Shown here: piece by piece, positions 22,201 to 35,400 of the stretch
Numbering within the stretch: position 1 is the first letter of the stretch
Layout: every line of letters starts with the position of its first letter
Source: Atriophallophorus winterbourni
Lineage: Eukaryota > Platyhelminthes > Trematoda > Plagiorchiida > Microphallidae
Assembly (NCBI GenBank): GCA_013407085.1
Contig: JACCGJ010018760.1
Coordinates: 62,001 to 126,000 of the forward strand
Direction of reading: 5' to 3'
Length of the DNA: 64,000 bases
The notes under the pieces: model-generated
What the model saw: only the letters and a program-made list of their open reading frames with translations
What the model was told of the DNA's origin: nothing
Databases searched by the model: none
Program-made: the position numbers and the translations under genes

Positions 22201-23036
22201 CACCTCTGGCGTCAGAAAGGACTGTCTCTGCTACTCAAGGGTAGAGTCTATAAAGCGACAGTTCGGGCTGTGTTACTGTATGGGTGCGAAACCTGGACCT
22301 TACGTAAAGAACACATTCAGCGCCTCCAAGTATTTGACAACCGGTGTCTCCGCAGCATTCTAGGAGTTAGCTGTTACAATCGTATGCGCACCGATGCTCT
22401 CCGAAATAAGTTGTTTGGTAGTAATGTCGATATAGAGAAGCAGATCAACCTGCATAGGTTACGCTGGTTGGGTCACGTTTTACGGGCCACCGACTTCCGA
22501 AACAGATTCTTTTTGCGACGCCACATACTGATTGGCGTAAATCTCGGGGTGGCCAAACCGTCACATGGCATAGGCAGCTAAAAATTCTTACTAGTAACCT
22601 TTCCAAATTAGGCGCAGCGCGTCTTCCAGGCTGGTGTCTCCGCGATCATATATCGCAATGGTTAGTTGCGCTTCAGGATATGTTCCGAAACCGTGTTCAA
22701 TGGCGGTCTTGCACTAAGCATCTTCTTGGAGTGTTTGCATAACCTTGTATGTTGTCAAGCGGTGGACGAGAAAAGCTTGTTATGATGCATGACAGTGAAA
22801 GCCGCAAGGAAGCTGCCGTGCTGATGTTGCTCTACTCGTTCACGAAACTTGTTTGAATGCATGTTCCATTCGAGGTGTAGGCAACTCTTCCCAGTTGGTT
22901 TGTGCTTACTTTTCTATAGAAGCCGTAGCAATTTAAGTCCCACACTTCCCCCTCTTTTAGGATTTTACTTTTTCATGGTTGTATGGCAGTTAAGCATTCG
23001 GTACGTGCTACCGGTGTATTGCTGTCTTTGATGATT
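19230..23036 (+). mobile_element. RTE-like non-LTR element (family Z type), nearly complete
   Basis: Leader at about 19230-19479, one long ORF at 19480 to about 22741 and a 3' region to about 23036 ending in TGATGATTGATTATG. A single ORF with an endonuclease and a YADD-type RT fits the RTE-like elements common in trematodes and tapeworms. The copy at 40875-43079 is related, with similar endonuclease and RT residues, but is a different subfamily. Confidence 0.75.
19480..22741 (+). pseudogene. RTE-like endonuclease / reverse transcriptase ORF
   Basis: From ATG 19480 one frame stays open to about 22515 except for three TAA codons (20281-20283, 21091-21093, 21790-21792). It then shifts and ends at about 22741 (LLGVFA). 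Endonuclease: MNVRTLRQIGQQ, CCLSETRLYD, GDMNASLGRL, QIDHIAIS and DSDHALVR. RT: NHRGISLTPI, QAGFRPGRGC, FLDFKGAFDSVDR, SGVRQG and LDYADDIVLL (intact YADD). C-terminal: LLYGCETWTL and RLRWLGHVLRA. One stop is explained by CAA to TAA. Few lesions in 1,000 codons suggest a fairly young copy. Confidence 0.88.
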
Positions 23037-23038
23037 GA

Positions 23039-23236
23039 TTATGATCCTATCGCAGCTAGAGTGCGTTTTGCCTGAGCAGGCACGACAGGTGACATCACTT
23101 GCCTTCGCAGGTAGACCATTCGTACAGCTTTTACAGCTTTTGTCGTACGGCTTTCTGGGTCATCGTTTCGCGTTCGTGTGCGGTCGTGTGTCTGTGTCCA
23201 AGTTAGCGCGGCGAGGCATGCTTCGTGTATGCAAAG
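23039..23236. other. GC-richer segment of unknown nature
   Basis: Base composition differs from the surrounding AT-rich DNA. A 78-codon minus-strand frame is present, but no family is recognised. It may belong to the end of a mobile element. Confidence 0.3.
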
Positions 23237-23238
23237 TA

Positions 23239-23371
23239 CCGTATTTTTCGGACTATAAGGCGCACATGAAAACAATAATTTTTACGAAAAATGGGCAGTG
23301 AGCCTCACATTCCGGTGCGCCTTCTGTATGAATAGTGAATGTTCAGATTGTGAACATTCCGAATAATACGG
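23239..23371. mobile_element. 133-bp MITE with CCGTATTTT-type ends
   Basis: Starts CCGTATTTTTCGGACTATAA and ends with the inverse AATACGG, flanked by TA on both sides (23237-23238, 23372-23373). The first 110 bases match 61560-61670 closely. The centre folds as GAATGTTCA/TGAACATTC. The second arm is shorter than in the 61-kb copy, so it is internally deleted. A TA duplication suggests a mariner-like or similar transposase in trans. Confidence 0.75.
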
Positions 23372-23524
23372 TAATATCGATCGATGTTATTCGATGAGAT
23401 GAAGTTGAAGCGTGAACAAATTAATGTTCATATTTGCGAATCTGGACAAAGAGATGATACCAACGGTCGAGATGAAATGTTGGGAGAGAGGTCGAATGAT
23501 GTAGAATGTTGAGCTCTTTCAACT

Positions 23525-23870
23525 ACTTGCGTTGGAGACCGATCTGCATGATCTTATACTTTTGCATTTTTTAGACTAATGCAATTACCGACACATGTTC
23601 TTTCCTTTCACTGTGTACTCAGGGGTTTGGTTGCCGAGCTTTTATCGGTAGGACAAGCCAGGATCGCGACCGATCTGCATAATCTTAGACTTTTGCATAT
23701 TTAAAGGCACGTCGTCTTGTAGCAAAATACAATCATCATCATTGATTATTCATCTCAATAGTTGTTCAGTAATTAGCAAACAGAACCATCTTGCTGTCTT
23801 TTGTTATTGATATATCTTTCATATAGATATGGAACACTATTGCTCCAAGCACCAAATAATCGAGGATTGA
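23525..23870 (-). pseudogene. Family X reverse transcriptase fragment
   Basis: On the minus strand, sequence around 23860-23740 matches the FADD-surrounding region of the element at 43646-47321 (about 44680-44560). The adjoining segment near 23700-23667 (ATGCAAAAGTCTAAGATTAT) is repeated at 23568-23540. It is short, frameshifted and partly duplicated. Confidence 0.5.
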
Positions 23871-24325
23871 ATAATGAAATCATTGTAGAAGAAAAAGAAG
23901 GATTATAACATAATCATTCGCATTAACTGTGGATTTGTTTATATAAGTTATGATATTGATAGTTTACGAAAAATCTGGGTTTCTCATAATGGCAATGTTA
24001 CTAATGGAAGAAAGATCCCTGTGAAACATTTCTGAACAGTTTAATGATGGTACAATTAGGAATTGTGAAAATCGTTTCATCCGAACCTACCTATGGCGGT
24101 TTAAGTTTAGGGAATTGTGCGGTGTCGTGACCCTCAGTATCACCCTATTATTTCACAATATTTTATGAAGTAATCAATGAATTATGTTACATGAGTTTGC
24201 TACAACTTGCAAGCTATCTGGCGTTATTCACATTGTTACAATATCCACCTCTGCGTTCTGAACAAGATGATAAAATTGTAAAGTGTTCCACATAAGTGTT
24301 CTGCCGTAAAACAAGCGCTTGTGGA
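23871..24325. other. AT-rich DNA, nothing recognised
   Basis: No open frame or repeat with a recognisable relative in this window. Confidence 0.4.
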
Positions 24326-24376
24326 ACCTGATCTTACTGTCCATACCTGATGAGTGCACGGACCCGTGAGGGTGTA
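24326..24376 (+). repeat. Hammerhead-like repeat, copy E (core deleted)
   Basis: Has the upstream block CCTGATCTTACTGTCC and CTGATGAGTGCAC, but the second half of the core (loop and GAAA) is missing before GACCCGTGAGGGTG. It is recognisable as a family member, not as a ribozyme. Confidence 0.45.
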
Positions 24377-25130
24377 TGTGATGGAAATGAATGCAAATGT
24401 GCATTTTGGTTCCGTCGTTAAGTTCAATCTTTTTACCAAAAGTTCATGGGTCCGCTCAAAGTTGCCAGATTGCAAATTGGACGTTTCTTGCGACACACAG
24501 GTTCATTGAATTGAACAAGTGAATTCAGATGAAACAAGTGCTGTCACGATAACTTAAAAGTTTGTCAAGCTACAAGATGCGGAACGGCTTTCTCGCGACA
24601 AGTTAGATTTAGTCGATCATAAATTCACGATAAAATTATTTGAAAGACCTGGGTTTCAAACGATGACATCAATTATATACAAAACGCGTAAGCATAATTA
24701 ACATACAAGGTATGTATCGAATATAAAATTGGAAGCTTAGTATATTCTGAATGAATTTTTTCCTGAGTTAATTATGACCATACTGTGTGTACTAACACTA
24801 AACTATACCATTGACGATTTTATAAAATCAATAGATATCCTTATGGTCAAGTATGTTTTCCCGTTTGACAAAAATATTGAACAATAATTTTGATATTTTG
24901 ACTATGTATATTTTTCCGAAGTACTTTTTTGTGGGTCTTGCAAAGCATAGCATTTTTACCCACATCTCAGCTATGAATAAATCTATGAATGAGCAGTTTA
25001 GCAGTTTAACTTGACAATGATATCTACCGTGTCTTTGTGTTTTTTGCTGAAATGTGAAAAAGTGTAAAACACGTTCTGTCTCCCACTTTTTTCAAAATCA
25101 CATTGAATTTTAATCACTTTCCCAAGGTTT
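24377..25130. other. AT-rich DNA, nothing recognised
   Basis: No gene or repeat relationship seen. Confidence 0.4.
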
Positions 25131-25480
25131 CAAGGCTAACTAAGACTAATCTTACTGTCTCAACCTAGTGACAGCAAACATTCAGCAACCGGTTGTCGTA
25201 TGTAAGTGCAGGTGATGTGAGCAACACAACACATTGGTCGTTTCGAAGCATCTTGAGTCCTCGACCAAGAACTACTATGTGATTCTTTGTTTGATGAACC
25301 TGGATCGTTGTAAGAACCTTATTTAACAGTGACAATAAAGTATCACTATGTTTACCACTAAGCAGCTGTTTCAAGGCTTACTAAAACCATTCTTGCGGTC
25401 TCACCCTGATGACTGTAAACAGTCAGAAAACTGTGGTATATGTAATTGCGGGGAATGTGAGCAACATCATAATTTAATCC
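25131..25480 (+). repeat. Tandem pair of hammerhead-like units (copies J and K)
   Basis: Core J (CTAGTGA at 25165-25171) and core K (CTGATGA at 25406-25412) are exactly 241 bp apart, the same period as G and H. Shared blocks include CAAGGCT, AATCTTACTGTCTC, TGTGAGCAACA and TTGGTCG. J is mutated in CTGANGA and has GCAACC in place of GAAACC. K keeps CTGATGA and GAAA but has a damaged stem III. The unit length repeated at a second locus is strong evidence for a monomeric 241-bp element. Confidence 0.65.
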
Positions 25481-26290
25481 ATATAATTTTAGTCATTGAC
25501 ATAGCTTTTTATGGAAATATTAAATACTATGTCACATGTCATTCTTTCTGCCTGCAAACCGTCGATTTCACAACGCCTTGATTTTGAATATATGTTTGCT
25601 TTTATTCGCATATCCGATGGTGTTATGTAGTTATAAGCTCATTTCTACCTTATATTCTTGAATCTCCGATCTGGAATCTTGAATCCTATGAGTTATTGAA
25701 TTGCAATATTTAAAATTGCACATCTAGTGAACTTGTGGTAAGATTCTCAAAAAATATATTTCTCTACAAATGGTTAACGAAAATGCGAAATCAAAATTAA
25801 TGGCGCAAGATTTGCTATAAATCAGCAGAAACTCCGCCATATACCAATGTACTTTATGTATAATAAACTTTTTCTTATCCTGCACATTTTGAAAATTTGT
25901 GATAATTGAATTGAATTGAATTGAATAACCAACCCCAGAATTGAAGTAAGAACAAACCACGCTCACACGAACTACAGTATGTATTAATTAATGCACCTTT
26001 AACAACGAGAAATCAATTACGGAATTCGCAGAGATCCTTTTGTTCATTCGACGGCATTCACACAACAAATTCCTCAACACAAAAGAAAAGTTGATCTCAT
26101 GGTGGAATAGAGTTGCGTGCACTTATTTTCATAGTTTTTCATTCAACCGCCTTCATTGTATTATCATAAGTTGTTGTTAGCTTTTTTTGTATGCCAAACG
26201 GAACTGATTTCGTCTTCATAGTGACCTGATCGTTTTTGTTAGCAACGTTTCAATCGATGGAATTCGAACATGGGGATATAAATATTGAGG
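25481..26290. other. AT-rich region upstream of the metalloproteinase gene
   Basis: Contains a (TTGAA)n run at about 25905-25926, like the 3' tails of the CR1-like elements in this window, so a short element end is likely. A TATAAATA motif at 26277-26284 lies only seven bases before the proposed ATG, so it would be too close to serve that start as a TATA box. No CpG-rich promoter is seen. Confidence 0.4.
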
Positions 26291-26440
26291 ATGGATGAAT
26301 ACAGTCGCGCTTTACACAACCAACACGTACAGATGCTGTTTGAACGCTTTTTCCTTATAATCATTTTTGGTATTTTTTTGAAGCAATGCGAGCCAAAACC
26401 TGTTCCGGAAGAACCGAAACTCAGTATGGACGATGCTATG
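26291..26440 (+). CDS. Metalloproteinase exon 1: signal peptide
   Basis: ATG 26291 gives 50 codons in phase 0, ending before GTAAGC. A second in-frame ATG at 26333 (residue 15) would place the hydrophobic run (FFLIIIFGIFL) right after the start, which suits a classical signal peptide better. An acidic and proline-rich stretch follows before the prodomain. Confidence 0.7.
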
Positions 26441-29400
26441 GTAAGCAAAAGCGGAATATTATTAAATGCGGGGGATGTGAGAAACACATTACATTTGTAA
26501 GAATATTTTTGCGAGAGTTACTTCATTTAATAGGCTCGCTTTCAGCTTTTCATCATGACATATGTCAGTTGATAACGCGTTGATAAAACAATCGGAGGAA
26601 GATGCGATTTTCTGTGAATGTATAAGTTGAGGCCACGCAATGCTATCGTTTGTGCGTTGAATTATTCACAATATAAACGCTTCTTAAAATCCAATTGAAA
26701 ATTATCACAAGTCATTGTATAGCATCCTTGATGGTTAGCTTTACATGATATACTGTTAGGCCAGATACTGGAGTAGAAATCTAAAGAATACTTTAGTCTA
26801 ATTTTGCCTATTTCAATTATACCATCACACCTTGATGTCATACAGATCTATAGATACCCGTGACATTATATTTTTGAATTATGAAGACTCATATTTGCTT
26901 ATGTCTGCAGTTGAAATTTCTGATAAGATGTCAAACATATATATATATATATATAGATATCTATATATATATATATATAGATATATATAGGAAATTTTAT
27001 TATACATTTATGGTGGAACATATGAGCATGAACAAAATAAACATAAAAGCGTAAATCATTCAATTCAATTTAATTTTATTGTCTAAAAATCATATAGGTT
27101 CACAAAAACCACAGAATAATATGGGAATTACTAATAACATTGGTAATTAAAATGGGATTTGTTTGCTTACTGAGCAGTTCAGGAATCAGGTAAAAATCCA
27201 ATGGGAAGAAAATGTTTGCAGTCGGTTGGATGGCACATTTAAATCCATGGGGTTAAGATGTATAGTTTACTTCGATTCATGGGTTCAAATTTCAAAGCTT
27301 TAATGCTTGGATTGGTCGATATGAGGTTGTCCAAGTTCAATTTGGATATATTCAAGTTGGTTGAATGTGAAACGTTACAGGGTAGGGAGTTCCAGGTAAA
27401 ACAGACACGTACAGATCAGTTTCGAGCGGGGAAGTACTGTGTAGTCATAACCCTGGCTGGTTCGGGGTGGTAGATGTCTGAATAGTTTATTCAAGATCTG
27501 GTTGGTATTATGTAATATATTGAACATAAGAATCTAATCACCTCTATGATGGCGGTAGCCAGAGTCGAAGAGAACTGTAAGAGGATTGTAATACGATGTT
27601 CGTAAAATTAAACTTTCCTCGGTTGAAAGTTATTAGTTGCAGTTAATTATATTCCATAAATATTCTCAGAAAACTAAACGTTTTAAGCAAGAATACTCAT
27701 CAATATTTTGTTGACAACCGAGAAGGAAGGAACGTAAGAAAGACTCACACCATGATCATTAATCGCAGTTAATTACTAACAAACATATAGAATTAATTCC
27801 CTAGTATGAATTTAAAAAGATTATTTTCTCGTTATTAGAAATTACTTGAGAAAATGGGCTTCTTCAAACCAGGAGACAATGTAAATCTTCCGCAAACGAG
27901 TCGGATGCTAGAAAAACACACGACATTAGATGCGAAACATGCAGCGATAAGACGTTTCCAAACGGAATACGAATTGCCAGTCACTGGTGAGATCGACCGC
28001 TCGACGACCAAGGTTTTGACTGCACGCAGATGTGGAAATCCAAATGTTCCAAAACACACCAGTGATAATATTCTTTTTCCGGAGAAAACGTTCTTGCGAA
28101 GGCAACCACGTTCCATCGGGAAATGGGAAAAAACGAAATTATTATGGAGGTAGCGTAGTTTGATTTCTCTCGATTCAATAAATCTCAAAAGTACAACCTG
28201 CTTAATACGACCGAATCATCTTCAAACAATTTAGTGGTTTATGATGTTAATTTATTCCACTCAAGGACTAATTTTTCATGTGTTGATGATTTCCAATCGG
28301 GCCGTTCCTATTTTATCGTTGTTGATCTATGCGCCATCTTTGAATTAAAGCTTGGGACACAATTGGACTGATATCAGTGTCGAAATCAGGACACTAATTG
28401 TTGAAATTTGTTACTCTCAAATTCACTCGCTCGGGTTAATCCGAATTGCAAATTTGTTCTCAGTAAGACTTTTTAAGAAGACTTACGTTAAACTGGTAAT
28501 GTTGTTGTTGGCCTCCTTCAATCAATGTGGATTATTGATGTACATAAATATAGTAGATACGAAATACGGTACCAGGTTTTCACTTTGATCATACCCAATA
28601 TATTTGTGAATCCCTTTCAGGTTTGAAAATTACTCTAGAACCATTTCGTGGTACGAGAGCAAAAGAACCATTCACAGAGCCCTCGACAAATGGTCTGCAG
28701 TGGCAGAGCTAAATTACATCGAGGAACCGAACCCTTCCAAACCGGCGGATATTATATTTGGTTTTCATGCGGGAGATCATGGAGACGGTTATCCTTTTGA
28801 TGGCAAAGGTATGCTAGTTTACTGTGAAAATTGTTATATGGGCTATCGATCTGAACGGAATCCATGAAAATATGTTTTTTCTTAAAAGCATTTCAAGTGC
28901 TCCATACTTCTACAATGTACGCCAAAAATGATATAATGGGTTAAGCGTATTTTAAGTGTTTTGAATCCATACGAGAAAATGCCGAATAGTTATTTCATTG
29001 CACGATTGACGAAATATATTCATAGTTATTTTAAAAATATATTCACCAATTGTATTCTACAAAATACCACGGATGAAAAATAGAAGCAGAAATTGCGGAA
29101 ATTCTCGTTCACCTGATCAATAAAAAAATTTGTCGCTAGCTTCTAAAGATTTATGAGAATCTTTCAAGCCATAAACCTTTATTAATAATTAAGCAGGTCA
29201 CACCTATTGACATAAAAAATATGTTAATAGTAAAACAATAAAATGGTTTACTAACTTTAGCATACTATTGATGTCTATTCAAACTGCTTTTCGGTATATG
29301 TTGAGAGGAATTATCTCCGAAATCTGAAGGTGAATATTAAATTTCTACCTTTATGCGATTTGTGCCAATTATGGCTTTATGGATTAGTACTTATCATTGT

Positions 29401-32400
29401 TGAGCATGTTCACCCTATTGCGACAGCGCCACTTGCGGTGGCTTGGTCAAGTCAACAGAATGGGAAATGGTCGTATTCCGAAAGAGTTGCAATTAGGAAT
29501 TCGACCATTGGGCAGATCGCACTTGCGGCACAAAGACGTTTTCAAAAGAGATATGAAATATCTTGGCATTGAACCCGCGAGCTGTGAAGAAATTGCTCTT
29601 GACCGCTCACATTGGAGGCATTGAGTAAAGCCTCGTCTACAACCTGGGGAGGAACATATACAGCTATTGGCTGCTGAACGCTGATCACGCCGCCTGCGTG
29701 CAACTGACGCACTACAACCGAGTTTTGGCCATCGTTGCGAGCCTACGGGAGAAATTTTTCCTTCCTAATCGGTCTGTTTAGTCCTTCATAAAGCTGTAAA
29801 ACAATAAAAATCATGCGATTATGATGTATATCGATGGTCGACATCGACAGAATCAGGTCAACACACAATTATCATTGTTAAATACATGCATAATAGATTT
29901 GAATCGGCAAAATCGCAAACATTTGGTTAACCAAAAATTGGTCAGTTCTGAAGTGTCCAATCAACGACGATGTGTGGTATGTTGTTTGCCCATGAACCAG
30001 CGCAAAATCTCTAACAAATTGCTTCGGGAAACGTGTAGATAACGTTCACAACCGTTAACTAGCTAGTAGCGTAGGGATTAGTTCGTACAATAAGTGAATC
30101 AATTAGGGGCTTAATGATGACGGTTTCTGTGGAGAGAGTTACCTGACACTCAAATAACAATTAAGGTTTTGAAAAGCATCGAACGGTTTGAACAATAGCT
30201 GTTCGCAAAACTGACATAATCTGTTCTCTTCAATCCGGTTGCCAAATTAACCTTGATAAGTGATCGGTTCGTTTAAGTGATTTCCACAGTCAATATCGGT
30301 GAAACGAATCGTTGCGTCCACATATAGTATTGCTATTCGCTCTAATTCTACAGGCCATAATTAAAGAAACTATAGAAACTTATTTAGTAATCTGACAATC
30401 GTTTTATACTACACAAAACGAGTAAAGCTAATCATAAAAAGGTCAGTGCACCATGTCGATTTCAAACAATCGGACGTTGTCTTTATTGTGCGATGAAATT
30501 TTCCTAACAACATATAGCATAAATGAGCAAGCCAGAATTCATGAACTACAGATGTTCATAGATGAAAAAGATTCAAGCGCAGACAACAAGGAGAATATAA
30601 TAAAAAGCGAGTCTGTTGTATGTAGAGGATCATCTGGTGGGACCAGGTAGCGCTGCAGTAGTGTTGTAGGTGTTATGAACAGAACTTTCAATCTGCAGGT
30701 TTATTGACGAGATATTGAAGCTTTTCTTCGTGCATCTTCAATTTCGTATGATTTCGAGATCACTAGCAAATATTCAAATCGGGATAAATTACGTTGAAAC
30801 AATTCAAACGACGGCATTGTGGATGAAACATTCTTGGACAGCAAATACAGTAACCTACCAATCTCGGCACCTTTAAATTTAGTTGGACACAACCGTCACC
30901 GTCACTCAGGTTCTGTCACCATCAGCTTTGTGATCCGCTCTCCAGCCTGTTTAACTATTCGTTGCTTAAGGGAGTTGTACCGAAAGATTGGAAGTCCGGC
31001 GTGATAACACCTATCTTCAAAGGCGGTTGCCGATTTGACGCTGCAAATTATCACCTGTCACACTTTTACCTGTTATTGCTAAGCTCATGGAACGTATAGT
31101 CTCGAAAAGAATGGTTGCACACTTTGAATCGCAGAATTTGTTTTCGCCAGCGCAGCATGGATTTCGATCTCATCGCTCGTGTCTAACGAATCTTCTCATA
31201 ACGCTAGACGACTGGACAAAGGAGTTGGATATAAGTTCTTGCATCCACGTCTGTTACCTAGACATTTCGAAAGCTTTTGACACAGTCAATCATCATTTGC
31301 TTCTTCAAAAACTGATGCGTTTAGGAATATGTGATCCACTCCTCTCATGGTTGTGCGACTATCTGTCAGATCGCGACGCCCGAGTTAAAGTTAACGGAGC
31401 GCTATCCCAAACGTTCAAAACCACCAGTGGAGTCCCACAAGGGTCTGTGCTAGGCCCGCTCCTCTTTCTGTTGTACATAAATGATTTACCACCCCTCATA
31501 TCGTCCAAAATCGTCCTGTTCGCGGATGATATGAAAATTTGGACGCCAATAAGTTCTGCAGAGGATTGTGAGAAACTGCAAACGGATTTGGACAGCGTAT
31601 CGAATTGGGCGGCCATGAATGAATGTCATTCAACATACAGAAATGTAAGATGCTCCATCTTGGTAAGAATGTTCCTTGAACATATCGATTGGGAACTGAA
31701 AACATAGCATGGAGCTCGTTAGAAAAAGATCTTGGAGTGTGGATTAGCGGGAACCTGAAGAGCATAGCGCACTGTCAGAACATATATCGATGAGCAAACA
31801 GATTGTTAGGTATCTTTCGAAGAATATTTGGAAGATTCTCTCTGGTAACGTTAACAATGATAATGAATGTCTACCTTCGCCCTACGATGGAGTATGCGGT
31901 AGAGGTGTGGGCTCCCTGGCTGTGAAAGGATATTGCTCTCTTCGATAAAATCTATCATAGAGCAACAAAGTTAGTGATGGGTCTTCGTAATGTTCCGTAC
32001 ACCGAAAGATTGCGACGTCTGGGTCTATGCGACTTTTCCCAAAGGAGGATACAACGCGATAGTATTCGGACTTATAGAATTGTGTCTACCGAAGTACATC
32101 CACTAAAACACTGCTTGATGTGTGTGAAGGGAAAGTGACACGCGGACATACCTTATCCCTTTACGTCCCAAGTTCCCGTATTGATTGTCGGCGCCATTTT
32201 TTCGCCATACGTGCTATATTTCTTTGGAATTTCCTACCCCAATATGTGGTGGACTCTCCTTGCCTGGCGGCGTTTAAAGTGAAATTGGACTTACATATGC
32301 AAAAGAATAACATTCGTGAGCCTTACATTTGATATTCTCCATTGCTTTTATACTATTGTATTTTTTCATGTTTTATTAATACCGTCATCTTGTGGAGTTG

Positions 32401-35400
32401 TTAAGTATTAACTATTTTAACCATAAATCATTGAATTTGAATTTGTATTTGAACCAGGAAAATCCAAATAATGGGATGACGGACAAACAATTTTCAATTT
32501 GCTTAGAGTGGTTTCGAAATTATGAAATGTCTGGTCTGGGGTAGTCGGTGGCATAAATGTGATGGAACCTCTGTAACACCAGCATTTCGCAAACGGTTAA
32601 GCGTTACTTATTTATAGTGAAACCCCTGAGATGTTTTTAAAATCCTATGGTTTTTTGTTCACAGCGTTTCAACTGTTCTTAAGTATCACGGAATTGCTAG
32701 TGTGTGGTTTTTATCTTATTTAGGTGGCGTGTTAGCTCACGCATTTGACCCGGAAATGTCGGGTGAAAATATGTCGTTAAACGGGGATGTCCACTTTGAC
32801 GATGACGAGCGTTGGGCGGTAAATGATTCGCCTGGTATGTTTAATATTCAATATTCTTTTATAACAATCCCTTAGTATTTCGATCGCGAAAACCTAATTA
32901 ATATACAGTCAAATCTCGCTGCGATGCCATCTGCCGGGACCGAGCATATTTGGCCTAGTTGCGAGGTGGGATAGTAACGAGATTAGACTTTGTTTGCATA
33001 ATATGTTTGCCCGTTGGAGTACACGGCTATTTGCGCCTGATCCATGGTGCGCAGGCATGCATTCAACATTCCATGACAAGACGCACACATAAGTAATTAA
33101 TATCCGGGGTAAGGTTACGCATGTGAAATTCCCGAATATAATTTTTGACAAATTCAAGATAGAGCCTATGATATAATATATTGTGTTAATGGGGTCCTGG
33201 ACTGAGGCTACAAGAAAACCAAAACAGGTATTCTTCCATGAGAGTCCAGCTGATAACTTGCATACCAAACTTATAATTATTGTGCTAAGAGTTGTTAAAC
33301 CACAACGTTACACATTTTGTTGGATTAAAGGGCAACACAACGGGATTTCCTTTAATTTCATTGTGGTTTTTAATTAATCATCCTAAATTATGAACACCAT
33401 GGTGTACAGTATCAAGGACAACATCGCATAATTAACATAGACGTCTGTTGATGGCTGCAAGTATTGATTGGCGCGGACTAAATGTAAAACTTATGACCAA
33501 TGTATTGTGGTGCTCACATCCCCATCCCTTACACAACACTACCGGTGTACTTAAGCTTTCTGCTTAGTGATATTTCGACAACATTGCAAGAGTTCTTACA
33601 AGCAAACACAAGGATAAAACACATAATCATAATTAATCTTGACAATTTTTCTTCTTCTGTTGATTGAGTATAATAGCGAGATACTTAATGAATAAATACA
33701 ACTATTATGGCGTTAAAGTGCCGTTAAAGTGCTTCGATTTTAAACAATAGGTTCATAAGTATATGGTCAATGGTATATTCTGAGAGCGCCTATTAAAAAG
33801 AATTTTTTGTTTTCAAAAAATCTAACCAGAATAAAACAAACAATATCATCCATGTCAAAAGGGCAAAAATTTCAGCTCTATTTATTTGAACGTTGGCAAA
33901 ATATTTCGATTTTCCAGATGACGGGGTAAATATTATGAGAGCGTTTTCTAATGTGAATGAGAGGTAGTATGATGGTACAAATATTTTTGTTTAAGGTTTG
34001 TTTGTCGCACAAGTCGCTTCTCTTGCACGTCATCTCTGCTGCTAGTTTCGAGTTTTGTAAGCAACCGGAGACAGCTAAAATTGCCTCCTTGAGACATGAA
34101 TCAGTTAAAAGATTGTAACCTGATTGAAAGTTTGGGAAGACTTCAAGATGATATCGGTAAACGATTTATTAAATGATTTGTGGTCAAATGTCGAATCCCC
34201 ATAACCACGTTAATTATCTGGCCTATTTTTAGGGTTACGCAAATTTACAAATGACACGTTTAAGTTGAAAACATCTAATTAAGTGCTATTATGCGAAATT
34301 GAAATCGTAACATGCAAATTCCTTCCATTTCAGATTCTACTGGTCTATTTCCGGTGGTAGTGCATGAACTTGGCCACAGTCTGGGACTATCGCATTCACG
34401 AAATAGCAAATCAATCATGAACCTTTTCATCGGACTACAATCTGGCGAACCAAAGTTAGACTACGAAGACATCTATAGAATTAAATCGCTTTACGGTAAG
34501 ATAAATGTGACAATGTTGCCAAGGTTGATAGTCCAGAATATAATTCGAGCGCAAGATACAGCTATTAATTAGATGGTAGCGATCGTGAAGTCTCTATTTT
34601 ATGCTCCAGAAATCACATCGCTTCATGCAGAAGCAAAATCAGTAACAAATTAATGAATGCTTCAGTGTTGGCGATTGCCTGTTTCAAATAATTAAAACAA
34701 TTAAGATTATATCCGAATCTCCGTTAAGCTCCAGTTACCGGTTAATCGTTCAACGACAGAAGGCTCGAACTGTCAATGTCAGAACCAAACAACTTTATAT
34801 TCTTATTGCCAAGAATTCAGAAAACGCAATAAACTCAGCAAAAGAAATCTTCAGATTATATATATATATATATATTGTTGTTGTTGGCCTCCGTCGGTCG
34901 ATGTCGACCATGGATGTACATCACATCGCATGAATTTCATGTTTTGCAACTTTTTGAATGACTAAACAGTCCGATTCGGTAGTAACAATCTCTCCCGCAG
35001 TGCTTGCAACGATAGTCAGAACTCTGTTGTATTGCATCAGTTGCACGCCGGCGGCGTGATCTGCGTTCAGCAGCCAGGAGTTGTATTTGCTCCTCCCCGG
35101 CTTGCGGTCGACGCTTTACACAATGCCTCCAAAGTGAGCGGTTAAGAGCAATTTCTTCCCACCTTGCGGGGAGAATGTCAAGAGCTTTCATATCTCTTTT
35201 GCAAACATCTTTGTACCGCAAGTGCGGTCTGCCCAATGGTCGACTTCCTAATTGCAACTCACCGTAGAGTAGATGTTTCGGAATACGACCATTTTCCATT
35301 CTATAGACATGACCAAGCCACCGCAGGCGGCGTTGACGTAATAGGTGTGAACATGCTCTGTAGACCAGCTTTGAAAGCACTTCAGCGTTAGTCACTCTGT

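Noticed and set aside
24326..24376. Copy E as a functional hammerhead
   Set aside because: CTGATGA is present, but the GAAA box and half of stem II are deleted, so it is listed only as a repeat.
24236..24496. An 86-codon minus-strand frame that overlaps a hammerhead-like repeat
   Set aside because: It runs through a repeat core and has no coding features; treated as chance.
26277..26284. TATAAATA as the promoter of the metalloproteinase gene
   Set aside because: It is seven bases before the proposed ATG, too close to direct transcription that includes that start; the promoter is not identified.
30453..30650. Possible extra exon of the metalloproteinase gene
   Set aside because: Exons 3 and 4 already join in phase through conserved MMP residues (FDGKG-GVLAHAF), leaving no room for an insert.
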